From Leptospira idonii (lineage in GTDB: Bacteria > Spirochaetota > Leptospiria > Leptospirales > Leptospiraceae), in assembly GCF_004770995.1 (NCBI RefSeq), contig NZ_RQHW01000018.1:62001-126000 (forward strand): a DNA stretch of 64,000 bases. The letters are read 5' to 3'. This document shows positions 38,734 to 48,171 of this stretch, one piece after another (position 1 is the first letter of the stretch; each line of letters opens with the position of its first letter). The notes below the pieces were generated by a model. It was not told the origin of the DNA. It saw nothing but the letters and a program-made list of their open reading frames with translations, and did no database searches. The translations under genes and the position numbers were made by a program.

Positions 38734-40089
38734 ATGTGCGACACATCGCTTGCCACGGAAATTTTTACCAAAACAAGCAAAAGAATTTTCTCAAAAAATT
38801 CTGATAGAGAACCGAACGAAGCTCAATCGGTGATCCATCTTCCCAAAACGGAATATCAAAAAGGAACTTCCTTAAAAACAACTTTCATAGAAATTCCTCA
38901 AGCACTCCAAACTCATGAGGTTCTTTTATGCAAACCGTTTCAGATGTGGGGAGCGGAAATGGGAGTGAACGAATACGGACTTACGATAGGCAACGAAGCT
39001 GTATTCACCAAACTTACCAAACCGAAAAAAAACGACGGCCTCACTGGAATGGATTTAATCCGACTAGCACTCGAAAGGTGCAAAACTGCGAATGAAGCAC
39101 TTTTTCTCATCACGGAACTTCTCGAAAAATACGGTCAGGATGCCTGCGGAGGCTACGAAAACGATTCCTTCTTTTATCACAATAGCTTCATCATCGCAGA
39201 CCTTTCAGAAGGATTCGTTTTAGAAACTGCAGATCGTTTTTGGATTGCACGAAAAATACAAAAGTTTTATGCGATTTCAAACGGACTCACAATCGATTCC
39301 GATTACGAATACTCATCCGCAAATCTAGAAGATAAAACTCTTAAGTTAGGTCTTCATAAAAAAGGGAAAGATTTTTCATTTCGAAACAGTTTTTCCGATT
39401 CCTTTTATACTAAGATGAGCCATTGTCATGATCGTCGCAAATTCCATGAATCCCTAGCGCAGGAAAGATCCCAAAACAAAGAAACCTATTCCGTCAAGGA
39501 TGCAATGCATGTTTTACGATCCCATCCTATACCGAGCGAAAATTTTCATGCATCCAACTCGGATATGAGTTCCCTTTGCCTTCATGCCACGGGGCCAATC
39601 ACTCCGAACCAAACCAATGGTTCTTTGATCGTAGAGTGGAACACTTCCGCAAACAGTGCAGATCCTCTACGGGTTTGGTATACTGGAACCTCAACTCCTT
39701 GTTTAAGCGTTTTTAAGCCTTTCTTTTTCGGTACGAAAAACCTAATTGCAGAAAAACTTCTGGAACCGGAAAAAAAAGCGGACACTTCTTTGTGGTGGTC
39801 TCATGAAACTCTCGCTAGACGATCTAATTTCGACTACCAAGCGGTTCATTCCTTGTATCTTCCCGATGCGAACGCATTGGAACATCAAATCGAATTGTCC
39901 GTGACGGACAATATGAACGATGCGAAAAAAGAAGATCTGCAAAAGAAAGCTTTGAAAGACCATGTCCAGTTGATCCACAAAACGAACGAAGAGCTGAAAA
40001 CCCTTTCCTTGGGAAAATCAAAATGGACTTCACCTTTGTTTCAAATCTATTGGCAGCACCAAAATCGAAAATGCGACGTCAAACTTTGA
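38734..40089 (+). CDS. Secernin-like C69-family peptidase (N-terminal nucleophile)
   Basis: 451 aa. It starts MCDTSLA: Cys2 is the expected nucleophile after removal of Met, as in C69 dipeptidases and secernins. Other family marks are NSDREPNEAQ, MWGAEMGVNEYGLTIGNEAVF, GLTGMDLIRLALER and GGYENDSFFYHNSFIIAD. There is no signal peptide, so it is cytoplasmic. The C-terminal half (about 330-451) is charged and helical. It probably cleaves small peptides or amides. It has its own promoter region, shared with the divergent P-type ATPase, and abuts the pseudogene at 40090 with no gap. Confidence 0.88.
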   Translation: MCDTSLATEIFTKTSKRIFSKNSDREPNEAQSVIHLPKTEYQKGTSLKTTFIEIPQALQTHEVLLCKPFQMWGAEMGVNEYGLTIGNEAVFTKLTKPKKNDGLTGMDLIRLALERCKTANEALFLITELLEKYGQDACGGYENDSFFYHNSFIIADLSEGFVLETADRFWIARKIQKFYAISNGLTIDSDYEYSSANLEDKTLKLGLHKKGKDFSFRNSFSDSFYTKMSHCHDRRKFHESLAQERSQNKETYSVKDAMHVLRSHPIPSENFHASNSDMSSLCLHATGPITPNQTNGSLIVEWNTSANSADPLRVWYTGTSTPCLSVFKPFFFGTKNLIAEKLLEPEKKADTSLWWSHETLARRSNFDYQAVHSLYLPDANALEHQIELSVTDNMNDAKKEDLQKKALKDHVQLIHKTNEELKTLSLGKSKWTSPLFQIYWQHQNRKCDVKL

Positions 40090-40479
40090 TCAGTCGTTTC
40101 CCAGAAGAAGAATCAATATATCGTTTACATTCGTTCCGGCAGGCCCTGTAAATAGAAGAGAATCCGCTTTTTTCAATGCAAAATTAGAATTTGAGTTTTC
40201 CAACTCGGATTTAGGAATATGAGAGTCTTTCGTCAGAATATAACCAAAATCAGGTGAAATAATCTTATCCAAGGAAGAAGCCATTGCATACGCTGCTTTG
40301 CCCAAAGAAAAACAAAAAATACGACCGCCGGAGGATCTAAGTTATTTCAAATTATCCAGAATTTCGGGATGGTTCTTAAAAAATTCAGGAAGGATGGAAT
40401 CAGGATGAGATACGGATACTCCTTCCCTAAATATATTTTCTGTATCTTCTCTTAACTTGGTTTCGTTATAAGACGGCAC
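40090..40479 (-). pseudogene. Glycerate 2-kinase remnant (DUF4147 / MOFRL type), nonsense codon plus large internal deletion
   Basis: On the minus strand a GTG at 40479 (GGG nine bases upstream) opens a frame with TKLREDTENIFREGV, as at the start of glycerate kinases. An in-frame TAA at 40344-40342 breaks it. Reading through, the same frame continues GGRIFCFSLGKAAYAMASSL, the N-terminal GKAA motif, then after about 35 residues jumps to FTGPAGTNVNDILILLLG, the C-terminal end of the MOFRL domain. The whole is about 130 codons against more than 400 in the family. The GTG lies inside the last codons of the upstream flavoprotein gene, so the intact gene was probably coupled to it. Confidence 0.85.
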
Positions 40480-42724
40480 TTACCGAATCCCTTATTTCTT
40501 TTCCGTTCGAATCACGCCCGAAACTGAGAACATCCGTAGGGCATAAGGAAACGCATGCGGAACATCGAACACATTGTACGCTATCCATAGGAATTCCTTT
40601 GTTCGCATAATTCATCACATCAATCCCTTGGTGACAGTTTTTAGTGCATATATTGCAAGAGATACACTTCTTTTTATCGGAAAAAATTCTAAACTGGCTG
40701 AATCTAGCGTAAATATGCATCAAAGCAGAAAGAGGACAGAACATTCTGCACCAAATCCTTCCTGATAAGAAGAAATAACAACCTACTCCTATCACCCCGG
40801 CAAGACCTATATCTACAACCAAATCGTAAATCCATTTGATTGAATCTGCTGCATACTCCAATCCTACCAAGTCCGGTAGAAGTGTTTTCCCGAATACACC
40901 GCCTAATTTTAATATAGTGAGAATCGCTGCAAGAAATAGAATGATCTGCCCTGAGTGTTCCAAACGATAGGCCCATTTTCCATGAGGCATTTTCGTTCTA
41001 TGTTCATCTCCCAATGTTTCGGCAAGTCCTCCGCAAGAACAAATCCAACCGCAGTAAGCACCTTTCCCGTACCGGTATACCAACAAGGGAATCAATCCGA
41101 AAGTAAAAGCAATTCCGTAAACCAACCAAAAGGTGGTAATGGAACCGTCGTACAAAACCCCCATGCTGAGGGGCCATGCAAGGATAAACCCGTATGCTTT
41201 CCAATAAGATTCTTTAGGAAATACCTGAGTGAGTAAAAAACCGTCCGGACCTCCCAAATACCCTGCTTTACCTAAAAAAGGCAGAATGATTTCCGGAAGA
41301 AGAAACAAAAAGAACACTTGTACGAAAATCAAACTGAATGTTTGTAATTTTATGTATTGAGTCGGACGAACGTAGATTCTTCGAATTCCGAAAACCAAAA
41401 TCGTAAGAGAATACAAGAAGGTATAATGGAATGAAGGGTATTTATCCAAAAACACATAACTGAAATAAGTTGCTCCGAAATAAACGAAACTAAAATAGGA
41501 AGCAGCTAAGAATAGATATGTGTTTCTAAAGAAAGTCCATCCATTGAATTTAAACCCACGGCTTTTTAAGCCGAAAAACAACCAAACCGCAGCAGACACG
41601 AAAAAGAGTCCGCCAGAAACACTTGCCAAAGGAGAGAACCAACCTGCGGCATAAAAAGACGCTTTCCCGAAATAGGCAAGAGTCGCAAAACACATTAAGG
41701 AAAAAAAACCGATCCAATCTCGTATCGTTTTTTCATTTTGGATGCGAATCCCCAATCGTTTTAAAAAAGGAATAGGAGGTTCGGCTCCGATCGAAATAAG
41801 CACCTGACTTGCTGAAATTTTTTTGGAAGAAGTTGCGTCTTTTACAAACACATGAGAAGGAGTGATTTCGGTTAACACCGATTCGTTCAAAAAACTAATC
41901 CTGCCTGACTCCACCAAATTAAAAAATTGTTTTTGGTTTTCTTCCTTAGGTCGAGAAAGCCGTTTTCCTCGATAAATAAATGTTACGTGAGATCCCTTTT
42001 TTGCGATAGCGATGGAAGCTTCTAAAGAAGAATCACCTCCGCCCACTACTACAACATTGTCTCCTTGAAAATCATTCGGATCGATCAGTCTGTAAGATAC
42101 ATGAGGGAGATCTTCTCCTTTGATTCCCAATCTTTTAGGATCGCCCGATTTCCCCATCGCCACGATCACATGATTGGTAAGAAACTCCTTTCCTGATTCC
42201 GTTTTCACGGAAAACACATCTTTACTACGATCATTTTTGACTTCGATCACTCTTTCATCTTCCAACAAAGGAAGGGATGAAGATCGTAAAACATGATTTA
42301 AATGATCAAGAAGGGATTCTTTGGTCCCGTCTTCTATCCGAAGCAAGGAGTTGCTGGAAAAATGTTTCGGTTCTGCGAAAATCGGTTTTCCTTTCGGATA
42401 ACTCACAATTGTTTGGAACGCTTTGTTCGCTTCCAAAATAACAAATTTTTTATTCAAACGTTTCGCTTCCAATCCTGCGGAAAGACCGCTCGGACCAGCA
42501 CCGATAATGACTGCGTCCAAAAATTCATTTTTAGCAGGAGGAATCTTCTGCCAAACTTTAGAGCCGCTGTCAGAGGCGAATCTAAGCAAAGGAACGCCTG
42601 TTAAATCTCCAATGATATAAATGCCAGGAAAATTGGTTTCGAAATTTTCGGAAATGACGGGATAGGTTTCTACGGCTCCCGTAGGAGCCTCTTTTTTTAG
42701 CCAACGAAAGTAACTGGAAAACAT
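40466..42724 (-). CDS. Flavoprotein (thioredoxin-reductase-like) fused to a membrane polyferredoxin (NapH/NosR-like)
   Basis: 752 aa. Residues 33-50 (PGIYIIGDLTGVPLLRFA) match the FAD-binding GD motif that usually ends TrxR-type proteins; FAD GxGxxG (75-80, GAGPSG) and NAD(P) VVGGGDSSLEA (about 226) follow. Several membrane helices start at about residue 335. The C-terminal half has CGWICSCGG and CRMFCPL, typical of NapH/NosR, then two 4Fe-4S clusters, CISCNICTKNC and CVRCSACVSLC followed by PTDV. It likely passes electrons from NAD(P)H through FAD to Fe-S clusters at the membrane. The acceptor is unknown. The order of the FAD motifs suggests circular permutation. Confidence 0.85.
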   Translation of the reverse strand: MFSSYFRWLKKEAPTGAVETYPVISENFETNFPGIYIIGDLTGVPLLRFASDSGSKVWQKIPPAKNEFLDAVIIGAGPSGLSAGLEAKRLNKKFVILEANKAFQTIVSYPKGKPIFAEPKHFSSNSLLRIEDGTKESLLDHLNHVLRSSSLPLLEDERVIEVKNDRSKDVFSVKTESGKEFLTNHVIVAMGKSGDPKRLGIKGEDLPHVSYRLIDPNDFQGDNVVVVGGGDSSLEASIAIAKKGSHVTFIYRGKRLSRPKEENQKQFFNLVESGRISFLNESVLTEITPSHVFVKDATSSKKISASQVLISIGAEPPIPFLKRLGIRIQNEKTIRDWIGFFSLMCFATLAYFGKASFYAAGWFSPLASVSGGLFFVSAAVWLFFGLKSRGFKFNGWTFFRNTYLFLAASYFSFVYFGATYFSYVFLDKYPSFHYTFLYSLTILVFGIRRIYVRPTQYIKLQTFSLIFVQVFFLFLLPEIILPFLGKAGYLGGPDGFLLTQVFPKESYWKAYGFILAWPLSMGVLYDGSITTFWLVYGIAFTFGLIPLLVYRYGKGAYCGWICSCGGLAETLGDEHRTKMPHGKWAYRLEHSGQIILFLAAILTILKLGGVFGKTLLPDLVGLEYAADSIKWIYDLVVDIGLAGVIGVGCYFFLSGRIWCRMFCPLSALMHIYARFSQFRIFSDKKKCISCNICTKNCHQGIDVMNYANKGIPMDSVQCVRCSACVSLCPTDVLSFGRDSNGKEIRDSVSAVL

Positions 42725-42766
42725 TATATAGTAGCTACCGAGTCAATTTCCAAAATGAAAATGAAT

Positions 42767-44074
42767 TTAATTCACCTTCGGCAAATGAATTGTGAATTTT
42801 GTCCCAAATCCTAATTCACTTTCCATATCAAATTTTCCATTCTGCTGCCGGATGAGATCGAAAGCGACTACCAGACCGAGTCCGGTTCCTTTTTCTCCCA
42901 TGGTTCCGAAACTTGAGGAAGAAGGCTGCACTTGCTTCAATATCTCCTCCAATTTATTTTTTGCGATCCCTATCCCGAAATCTTGAACGTGAAGTTCGAT
43001 AAACTCTCCGGAATCTTTGGAATCGATTTTGATTCTGCTGTTAGGATTGGAAAATTTAATCGCATTGGAAAAAACGTTTCGAAGCACAGTGGATGTCATT
43101 CTTTCATCCGCATAGGGAAAATGTTCCTCTGAAACATTCACTTCAAAAACAATTTGTTTCTCAGAACATTGGATTTGAAGAAGATCCAATGTTTCCCTTA
43201 CCAGTCTGTGTAATTTTACGTGATCCGGTTGATAACGGATTTTATTGGAATCTTTTCGAACCCAATCCAGCACATTCTCAAGAATCACATAACTTTGGTT
43301 TGCATTCTTTTGAAGTTCTTTCAGGCCTTTGATTACATCTTCCTCACTCATATTATTTTTTTGTTCCACAAGAATCCCAAGGAAAGTTCCCATGCTTCCT
43401 ATAGGTCCTTTCAAATCATGAGCCAATATGGAAAAAATTTTGTCTTTATAAAGATTCGTTTTTACAAGTTCCGCCTGATTGCGATGAGTATTTCTTAAAA
43501 AATACAAAAGAACAAAAGAAAGAGCAGAGAATGTGACTGCAACGGCAATTCCCCTGAACAGACTCTGAGTATGCACGTCCAAAAAAGAACTGTTCGCAGG
43601 AAGAAACAGAGGAACAGTAAAGTATTCCACATAGAAAAAACAAAATATATTTATGATAAAATAAACAGCGATCAGATATCTGTCCGAATAAGACAGATTC
43701 GTAAAAGGCAGGATGGCAAATAACAGAAAGTAAATGTGTCCTCCTAAAAGATTGCCGATAAACAAAACACTGATGACGAACACTGCCAGAGGAACTGTCA
43801 CAAAAAGAAGGAACTTAGAGACTCTATAAAACTTCTTATGATTCAGATAAATGGAAAGAGCGATAAAAAAAGCGGATGGTGCATTCGTAAGAGCAACCAA
43901 AGTATGACCTGAGAAATAAAAAAGAAGCGTATAACCGATATTAACAATTACAGCGATTAAAGAAGCAAAATTCGCAATTTGTAATCCGTGAGAAGTCTCC
44001 AAACTCATCCCTTTGGTGACTCCCGCATAAACGAGGTTTCTGATACCCAATCTCATTAAAAAAGAATAGATCAA
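42767..44074 (-). CDS. Membrane sensor histidine kinase
   Basis: About 435 aa. Six membrane helices (residues about 10-205) form the sensor. The kinase has His in FSILAHDLKGPIGSMGTFLG, N box in RNVFSNAIKFS, DFGIGIA and GEKGTGLGLVVAFDLI. There is no receiver and no response regulator beside it. The frame opens at a TTG at 44098; I place the start at TTG 44074 because AGGAGG sits ten bases upstream, though ATG 44056 is a possible alternative. It probably senses a membrane or lipid state, as other kinases with 6-TM sensor regions do. Target unknown. Confidence 0.87.
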   Translation of the reverse strand: MIYSFLMRLGIRNLVYAGVTKGMSLETSHGLQIANFASLIAVIVNIGYTLLFYFSGHTLVALTNAPSAFFIALSIYLNHKKFYRVSKFLLFVTVPLAVFVISVLFIGNLLGGHIYFLLFAILPFTNLSYSDRYLIAVYFIINIFCFFYVEYFTVPLFLPANSSFLDVHTQSLFRGIAVAVTFSALSFVLLYFLRNTHRNQAELVKTNLYKDKIFSILAHDLKGPIGSMGTFLGILVEQKNNMSEEDVIKGLKELQKNANQSYVILENVLDWVRKDSNKIRYQPDHVKLHRLVRETLDLLQIQCSEKQIVFEVNVSEEHFPYADERMTSTVLRNVFSNAIKFSNPNSRIKIDSKDSGEFIELHVQDFGIGIAKNKLEEILKQVQPSSSSFGTMGEKGTGLGLVVAFDLIRQQNGKFDMESELGFGTKFTIHLPKVN

Positions 44075-44149
44075 AAATAAAAGCCCTCCTGAAAACAAAT
44101 CTGATTAGATATGCATAAAACGAATTTCAGTTCAAGCAAAAACCTTCTT

Positions 44150-44746
44150 TTAGTCCAAATCGTTCGAAATCGACTGAGATGCCGCTTTTTCGAATTCAGC
44201 TACTCTTTCCTTGGTGATTCCGATGAGATTGTGAGTTAAAATAAGTTTATCTCCTAAAAAATCGGGAGACAATCTAATTTCCACTACACGATACCAGGTT
44301 TCTCCCGCAGGAATCGAAAACGCATGATTCACACACAAACATTTAAACTTAAACCCGAAACTATGTTCGACTGGATGTGCATGATGTGGCGCAGCAAAAA
44401 AATGAACCGCTTTGTCGGAAGGATTTTCCATAACGAGCAAAAACTGTTTCTTTGAGCCGGGTTTCAAAAAGATTTTAGAATCAGGAATGGAAACGGAAAA
44501 AGGAGCAGGCCTACCCTTCGCAACGGTTCCCGTCGCCCAAAGAGTGAGACTTTGTGAGCCGGAAGGTTCCCGAATGTCCATTCGCAACGGGATTTGGGAA
44601 TATTCCCATTTAATTTGAATTTCAACCACATTACTTTTATTTGGCGAGCTGGGAACATCCGCAACTGTAGAAGAATTGCCTTCCTCTTTACAAAAAAGAG
44701 AAAGGCAAAATACAAGAAAGAGAATTGTTTTGAAAAAAAAGCGCAT
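44150..44746 (-). CDS. Lipoprotein with His/Cys cluster, possible copper-binding protein
   Basis: 198 aa. The signal peptide ends at a lipobox SLFC (Cys19). The mature part is a beta-rich domain of about 130 residues. A cluster HHAHPVEH followed by KCLCVNHAF and PAGETWYRVVEI suggests a cupredoxin-like fold with a metal site. The CxCxxH plus a following PxGE resembles, loosely, Cox11-type copper chaperones, but I cannot name the family. It follows the glycan-binding lipoprotein gene by 6 bp and is probably cotranscribed with it. Metal binding is inference from residue pattern only. Confidence 0.72.
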   Translation of the reverse strand: MRFFFKTILFLVFCLSLFCKEEGNSSTVADVPSSPNKSNVVEIQIKWEYSQIPLRMDIREPSGSQSLTLWATGTVAKGRPAPFSVSIPDSKIFLKPGSKKQFLLVMENPSDKAVHFFAAPHHAHPVEHSFGFKFKCLCVNHAFSIPAGETWYRVVEIRLSPDFLGDKLILTHNLIGITKERVAEFEKAASQSISNDLD

Positions 44747-44752
44747 TCGTTT

Positions 44753-46216
44753 TTATTCCAGACTCAACTCCAGAGTGGAAAAATCCAAATTGGCCTTTTT
44801 GATGTTTGTCATATAATATTTATTTCCTCTCGCCTGTAAATATACGGACTCTTGGAAAATCTTTTCTATGTTATTCGGATCAGGATTTTTAACAAGATTA
44901 CAATCCCTTCCGCATCCGTTACAATCCCCTCCACCGTAATCTAAAAAGTTAGTGAAAGTTTGTTTGCGAAGGAATCCGAAAATACGCAGTTCCAGTTTAC
45001 CGTCTAATGCGGAAACTACTTGATAATTTCCCATCCCGTAGAATTTTTTGGAACTTTCCTGACCGGCATCGTAATCTTCTCTAAGAGTACTTCCCTCCAA
45101 AAAGAAAGTTCCATCGGAACGAAGTCGGATGGTCCAATCGGAAGATACGGGAGGATCTTGGTTCTCTGGAATCTCCACTTCGGGAGAAGCTCCTTGAGGA
45201 AGATCCACAACTGCGGCTTCTTCGCTCATGGAAGTGATTTCCAAACCGGTCAATCCTCGATTCAATACCTTAGCCAAAGAAGCTTTGGCGAAATCGGCCA
45301 AATTTTTAGATGCTGTTTCTTTGAACTTAGGAAGTGTGTCGATTACGAACCATCCGTCATCGTTTCCGAATCTAAGCTCGGAAAGAACGAATCCTACTTC
45401 CGAATAACCAGGATAAAGCGAATCAACGGTTAGTTTTAGGTTTTTACCTTTGAAAGGTTGTTTCAAGGCCAATTCCAATCCGCCCATAGAATCTTCCAGA
45501 GAAAGTTTTTCCGAATAACCGTTGTCACCTGTTAGAGTAAACTCCTTCACTCTTCCGTTTTTGATGCAATGAACGTCGGATCTTTGGTAACCGTTCCAGA
45601 TTTTTAACTTGGAAATCTTTTTCTCCGATTCGAACTGAAAGGAAATGGTAACACCTTTTCCTCCGTTTTTGGAAGCATACCCGTTTTCGTATTTGGAATC
45701 GAAAAGGTTGTAAACGGAATAGCTGCTTTCCGGTTTGCCTGTTTCGGATGCGACCGCGCTTCCTTGTGTGATTTCAGGAAAATAGGTTCTGTATTTTTTC
45801 TTTGCTTCGTCGTAAAACTTCACGTTTTTGAGACAGATATTTCTGTTTCTCTGGAAGTTCAATGTGACCGACCTAGCCTGAACGACCGGCTCGAAAAGCA
45901 CTTCAGGGTTCGCATTCTGAGGATCTACACTGCCGTACACTTCGTCGAAGTTGACATAGGCGGCGACCTTATCCGTGAGTTTTCCGTCACAGGTTTCGAA
46001 AGAAACCTTGCTGAGTGCGAACGGTTCGTCCGCATAAAAATGGAGCTTAACGAATTCGGCGCCCGATTCGGATTTCCATTCTTTCCCATCTAACAGAAGG
46101 AAAGGTAAACCGTTGTCCATAGAGGTTGCGGTTACCATAGAAAAATGTATTTTTTTTCCGCAGTTGAAAACGGAAAAAAGAACAAATAACAAAAACAATG
46201 TTCTTTTCAAGTTCAT
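44753..46216 (-). CDS. Lipoprotein with discoidin-like (NADase-type glycan-binding) domain
   Basis: About 487 aa from ATG 46216; an upstream TTG at 46270 would put 18 residues ahead of a clear signal peptide, so I reject it. The lipobox is FSVFNC. The middle region has LFDSKYENGYASKNGGKGVTI and KLKIWNGYQRSDVHCIKNGR, then GLELALKQPFKGKNLKL and the YPGYSEVGFVLSELRF end: a discoidin-like beta-sandwich seen in many leptospiral surface proteins. The C-terminus has a cysteine-rich stretch, CNGCGRDC. Probably surface-exposed or periplasmic carbohydrate binding; ligand unknown. It is followed after 6 bp by the His/Cys lipoprotein gene. Confidence 0.8.
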   Translation of the reverse strand: MNLKRTLFLLFVLFSVFNCGKKIHFSMVTATSMDNGLPFLLLDGKEWKSESGAEFVKLHFYADEPFALSKVSFETCDGKLTDKVAAYVNFDEVYGSVDPQNANPEVLFEPVVQARSVTLNFQRNRNICLKNVKFYDEAKKKYRTYFPEITQGSAVASETGKPESSYSVYNLFDSKYENGYASKNGGKGVTISFQFESEKKISKLKIWNGYQRSDVHCIKNGRVKEFTLTGDNGYSEKLSLEDSMGGLELALKQPFKGKNLKLTVDSLYPGYSEVGFVLSELRFGNDDGWFVIDTLPKFKETASKNLADFAKASLAKVLNRGLTGLEITSMSEEAAVVDLPQGASPEVEIPENQDPPVSSDWTIRLRSDGTFFLEGSTLREDYDAGQESSKKFYGMGNYQVVSALDGKLELRIFGFLRKQTFTNFLDYGGGDCNGCGRDCNLVKNPDPNNIEKIFQESVYLQARGNKYYMTNIKKANLDFSTLELSLE

Positions 46217-46282
46217 AAATTTCCCGGCAAAATGCCAATTTGATATAAAGTGGAGAGAAAAAGTCTGCAAGATATTTTTCGC

Positions 46283-47173
46283 CTATTTCGTTTCATTCAG
46301 TATCTTTTTCCATTTTTTTTCATCCAAAGCTCCCGTAATCCAACGGCCGTTTACCCAAAAACGGGGGATAGACTGAATCCCTAGCTCCAAGGCCTCCCTA
46401 TGATCGGAAAGAGTTAGTACATTATATTTTTCTAATTTTCCTTCATCCGAACAAACCTCATAGGGGGAAAGTTTTTTTTCGGAAATTTTTTGACCGTTTT
46501 TATATAAATTCCCTGACTCTTTCCAGTATAAGGATTTGGAACGATTCCAAAGACACCTGGACAGGGCCAGAGGGAAAATCCCTTCTTCCGAATCGGGATC
46601 CAAAGGGTAGTCCTTGTGATACCAAACGATTTCTTCCGGATGAGAGTTGCGTATCTTCTCCGAAGCAGGGTGGGTTTCCTTACAAAAATGGCATAAAAAA
46701 TCGCTCCATTCCACTACCACCCAAACCGCCTTTCCTTTAGGATTTCCAAACACGGGGGAACGAGTTAAATCCAATCGAGAAAGAAGATCCAAAGAAGGAA
46801 GCGTCTTTTTTTCTTCCGCCTTCAAACCCGCTCTGGAAAAAAGTTTTGTCCAAACAATTCGGATGCGAATGGATTCACGGAACCTATCGATTGCATCCGT
46901 ATCTTCCCATCCGAATCCTTTTGGCTTTTTTTCCTTACTCGCATAACGACTGATTTCGGAGTCAGTAACTTTGCTTTTTTCGGATCGTTTTAAGGACTCC
47001 AAATCCGTAGAAAGAGACTCCGCATAATTTGTCAGTTTTCTCAAATTTCCCGATTCCCCCAAAGCTTCCTTGATGGCGGCCTCGGAATACAAAAAAGGCA
47101 GATCCTCTTCCCCCGGAGGCTCCGGGTAACAATGGAGAAGACAAAGAATTAAAAATAAGGAAAAAACCTTCAT
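46283..47173 (-). CDS. DsbA-like thioredoxin-fold lipoprotein
   Basis: About 296 aa from ATG 47173; the longer frame from TTG 47233 would place 20 extra residues before the signal peptide. The lipobox is CLLHC (Cys15). A helical N-terminal region precedes a thioredoxin fold with WSDFLCHFC (Cys161, Cys164) and the cis-Pro loop IQSIPRFWVNG. It should act as a thiol-disulphide oxidoreductase in the periplasm, attached to a membrane. The CHFC dipeptide between the cysteines is DsbA-like. It lies upstream of the glycan-binding lipoprotein gene with 66 bp between, and diverges from the gene at 47302. Confidence 0.85.
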   Translation of the reverse strand: MKVFSLFLILCLLHCYPEPPGEEDLPFLYSEAAIKEALGESGNLRKLTNYAESLSTDLESLKRSEKSKVTDSEISRYASKEKKPKGFGWEDTDAIDRFRESIRIRIVWTKLFSRAGLKAEEKKTLPSLDLLSRLDLTRSPVFGNPKGKAVWVVVEWSDFLCHFCKETHPASEKIRNSHPEEIVWYHKDYPLDPDSEEGIFPLALSRCLWNRSKSLYWKESGNLYKNGQKISEKKLSPYEVCSDEGKLEKYNVLTLSDHREALELGIQSIPRFWVNGRWITGALDEKKWKKILNETK

Positions 47174-47210
47174 TCGGAATGATGGGATTTCGGAACGAAA
47201 TAAAATCCAA

Positions 47211-47222
47211 TCAATTAATTGA
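47211..47222. promoter_or_regulatory. 12-bp perfect palindrome in a divergent promoter region
   Basis: TCAATTAATTGA lies in the region between the divergent DsbA-like gene and the gene at 47302. It could be a repressor operator or an AT-rich accident; no regulator is adjacent. Confidence 0.3.
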
Positions 47223-47301
47223 TAAGAATCCAAATATAGAGTGGACAGAGTATTCCTAAAAAAGGAGAATCTGTCCCGACCGATTCCACAGGAGAGTCAA
47301 A

Positions 47302-48138
47302 ATGAGAATCTTGTTCTTTGTTACAATCATCAATATTTTATTGATCTCAAGTTTTCCTCTGTCCGCAGATGCAGGAACCAAACCTAAGTCGGGATACTAT
47401 GTAGTGATGTATAAAAACTACTCGGTAAATCTGGATCTGGATGTGAACGGTTATGAAATCACGAATAGTTCATCTAACAATGACTCATCGGGTCAGGCAG
47501 ACATTAATTATTGGATCCTTCCCGGCAAAAACCGTCTTAAAATCAAACTCTCTCCTCGAAAAGGAGGCAAAGAATCCTCCCTAGGTTCCAAAACTGCCGT
47601 TCGTCTTTTTATCGCACAAGCGGGACAATTCCCGGATGAAGGGGAACAACAATTTTCTTTCGAATGGCCGGAAGCAGGAAAAGAGGAAACCTTATCATCT
47701 AACTTGGAAAAAACGATCGAATTCGAACCACCGTTTCTACCACCCACTTCTCTTTGGGAAAAAGCCAAAACACTGGAATGGAGCTCTGCACTGGAAACAT
47801 CCTCTTTAACATTCGCAGAAACATTTACGAAAGCGTTAAACACTAAAAAGGTGGATCAGATTTACCCGTTTATCGAATTTCGATCCAAAGACACTTCCTT
47901 AGTGAGATACGCACCATACCAAGAGAAGGAAGAAAAACAATCCTTAGAAGGAATGATCCAAGCTATAGGAGCCACTTGGAAACTGAACAAGAAGAAAGTG
48001 AAATTTACATTATTATGTGATAATAAAATAGTCTCTTTAACGGATATGAAAGGAGCACCCATTCTCACAGGAAAAAAAGGTGCGGCCATCCCTTTGTATC
48101 TTTCTCAAATCGACGGAACCTGGGTCATTGTAAGATGA
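47302..48138 (+). CDS. Secreted hypothetical protein, 278 aa
   Basis: A signal peptide ends near PLSADAG, so the protein is exported. AGGAG precedes the ATG. The mature part begins with a beta-rich domain (about 28-135: YYVVMYKNYSVNLDLDVNG, INYWILPGKNRLKIKL) and then a helical and beta part resembling many small spirochaetal periplasmic proteins. I do not recognise a family. It is divergent from the DsbA-like gene and convergent with the cyclase at 48172. Confidence 0.72.
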   Translation: MRILFFVTIINILLISSFPLSADAGTKPKSGYYVVMYKNYSVNLDLDVNGYEITNSSSNNDSSGQADINYWILPGKNRLKIKLSPRKGGKESSLGSKTAVRLFIAQAGQFPDEGEQQFSFEWPEAGKEETLSSNLEKTIEFEPPFLPPTSLWEKAKTLEWSSALETSSLTFAETFTKALNTKKVDQIYPFIEFRSKDTSLVRYAPYQEKEEKQSLEGMIQAIGATWKLNKKKVKFTLLCDNKIVSLTDMKGAPILTGKKGAAIPLYLSQIDGTWVIVR

Positions 48139-48171
48139 TTTCCATCCGGCAATTTCCGATAAAACCTTCGA

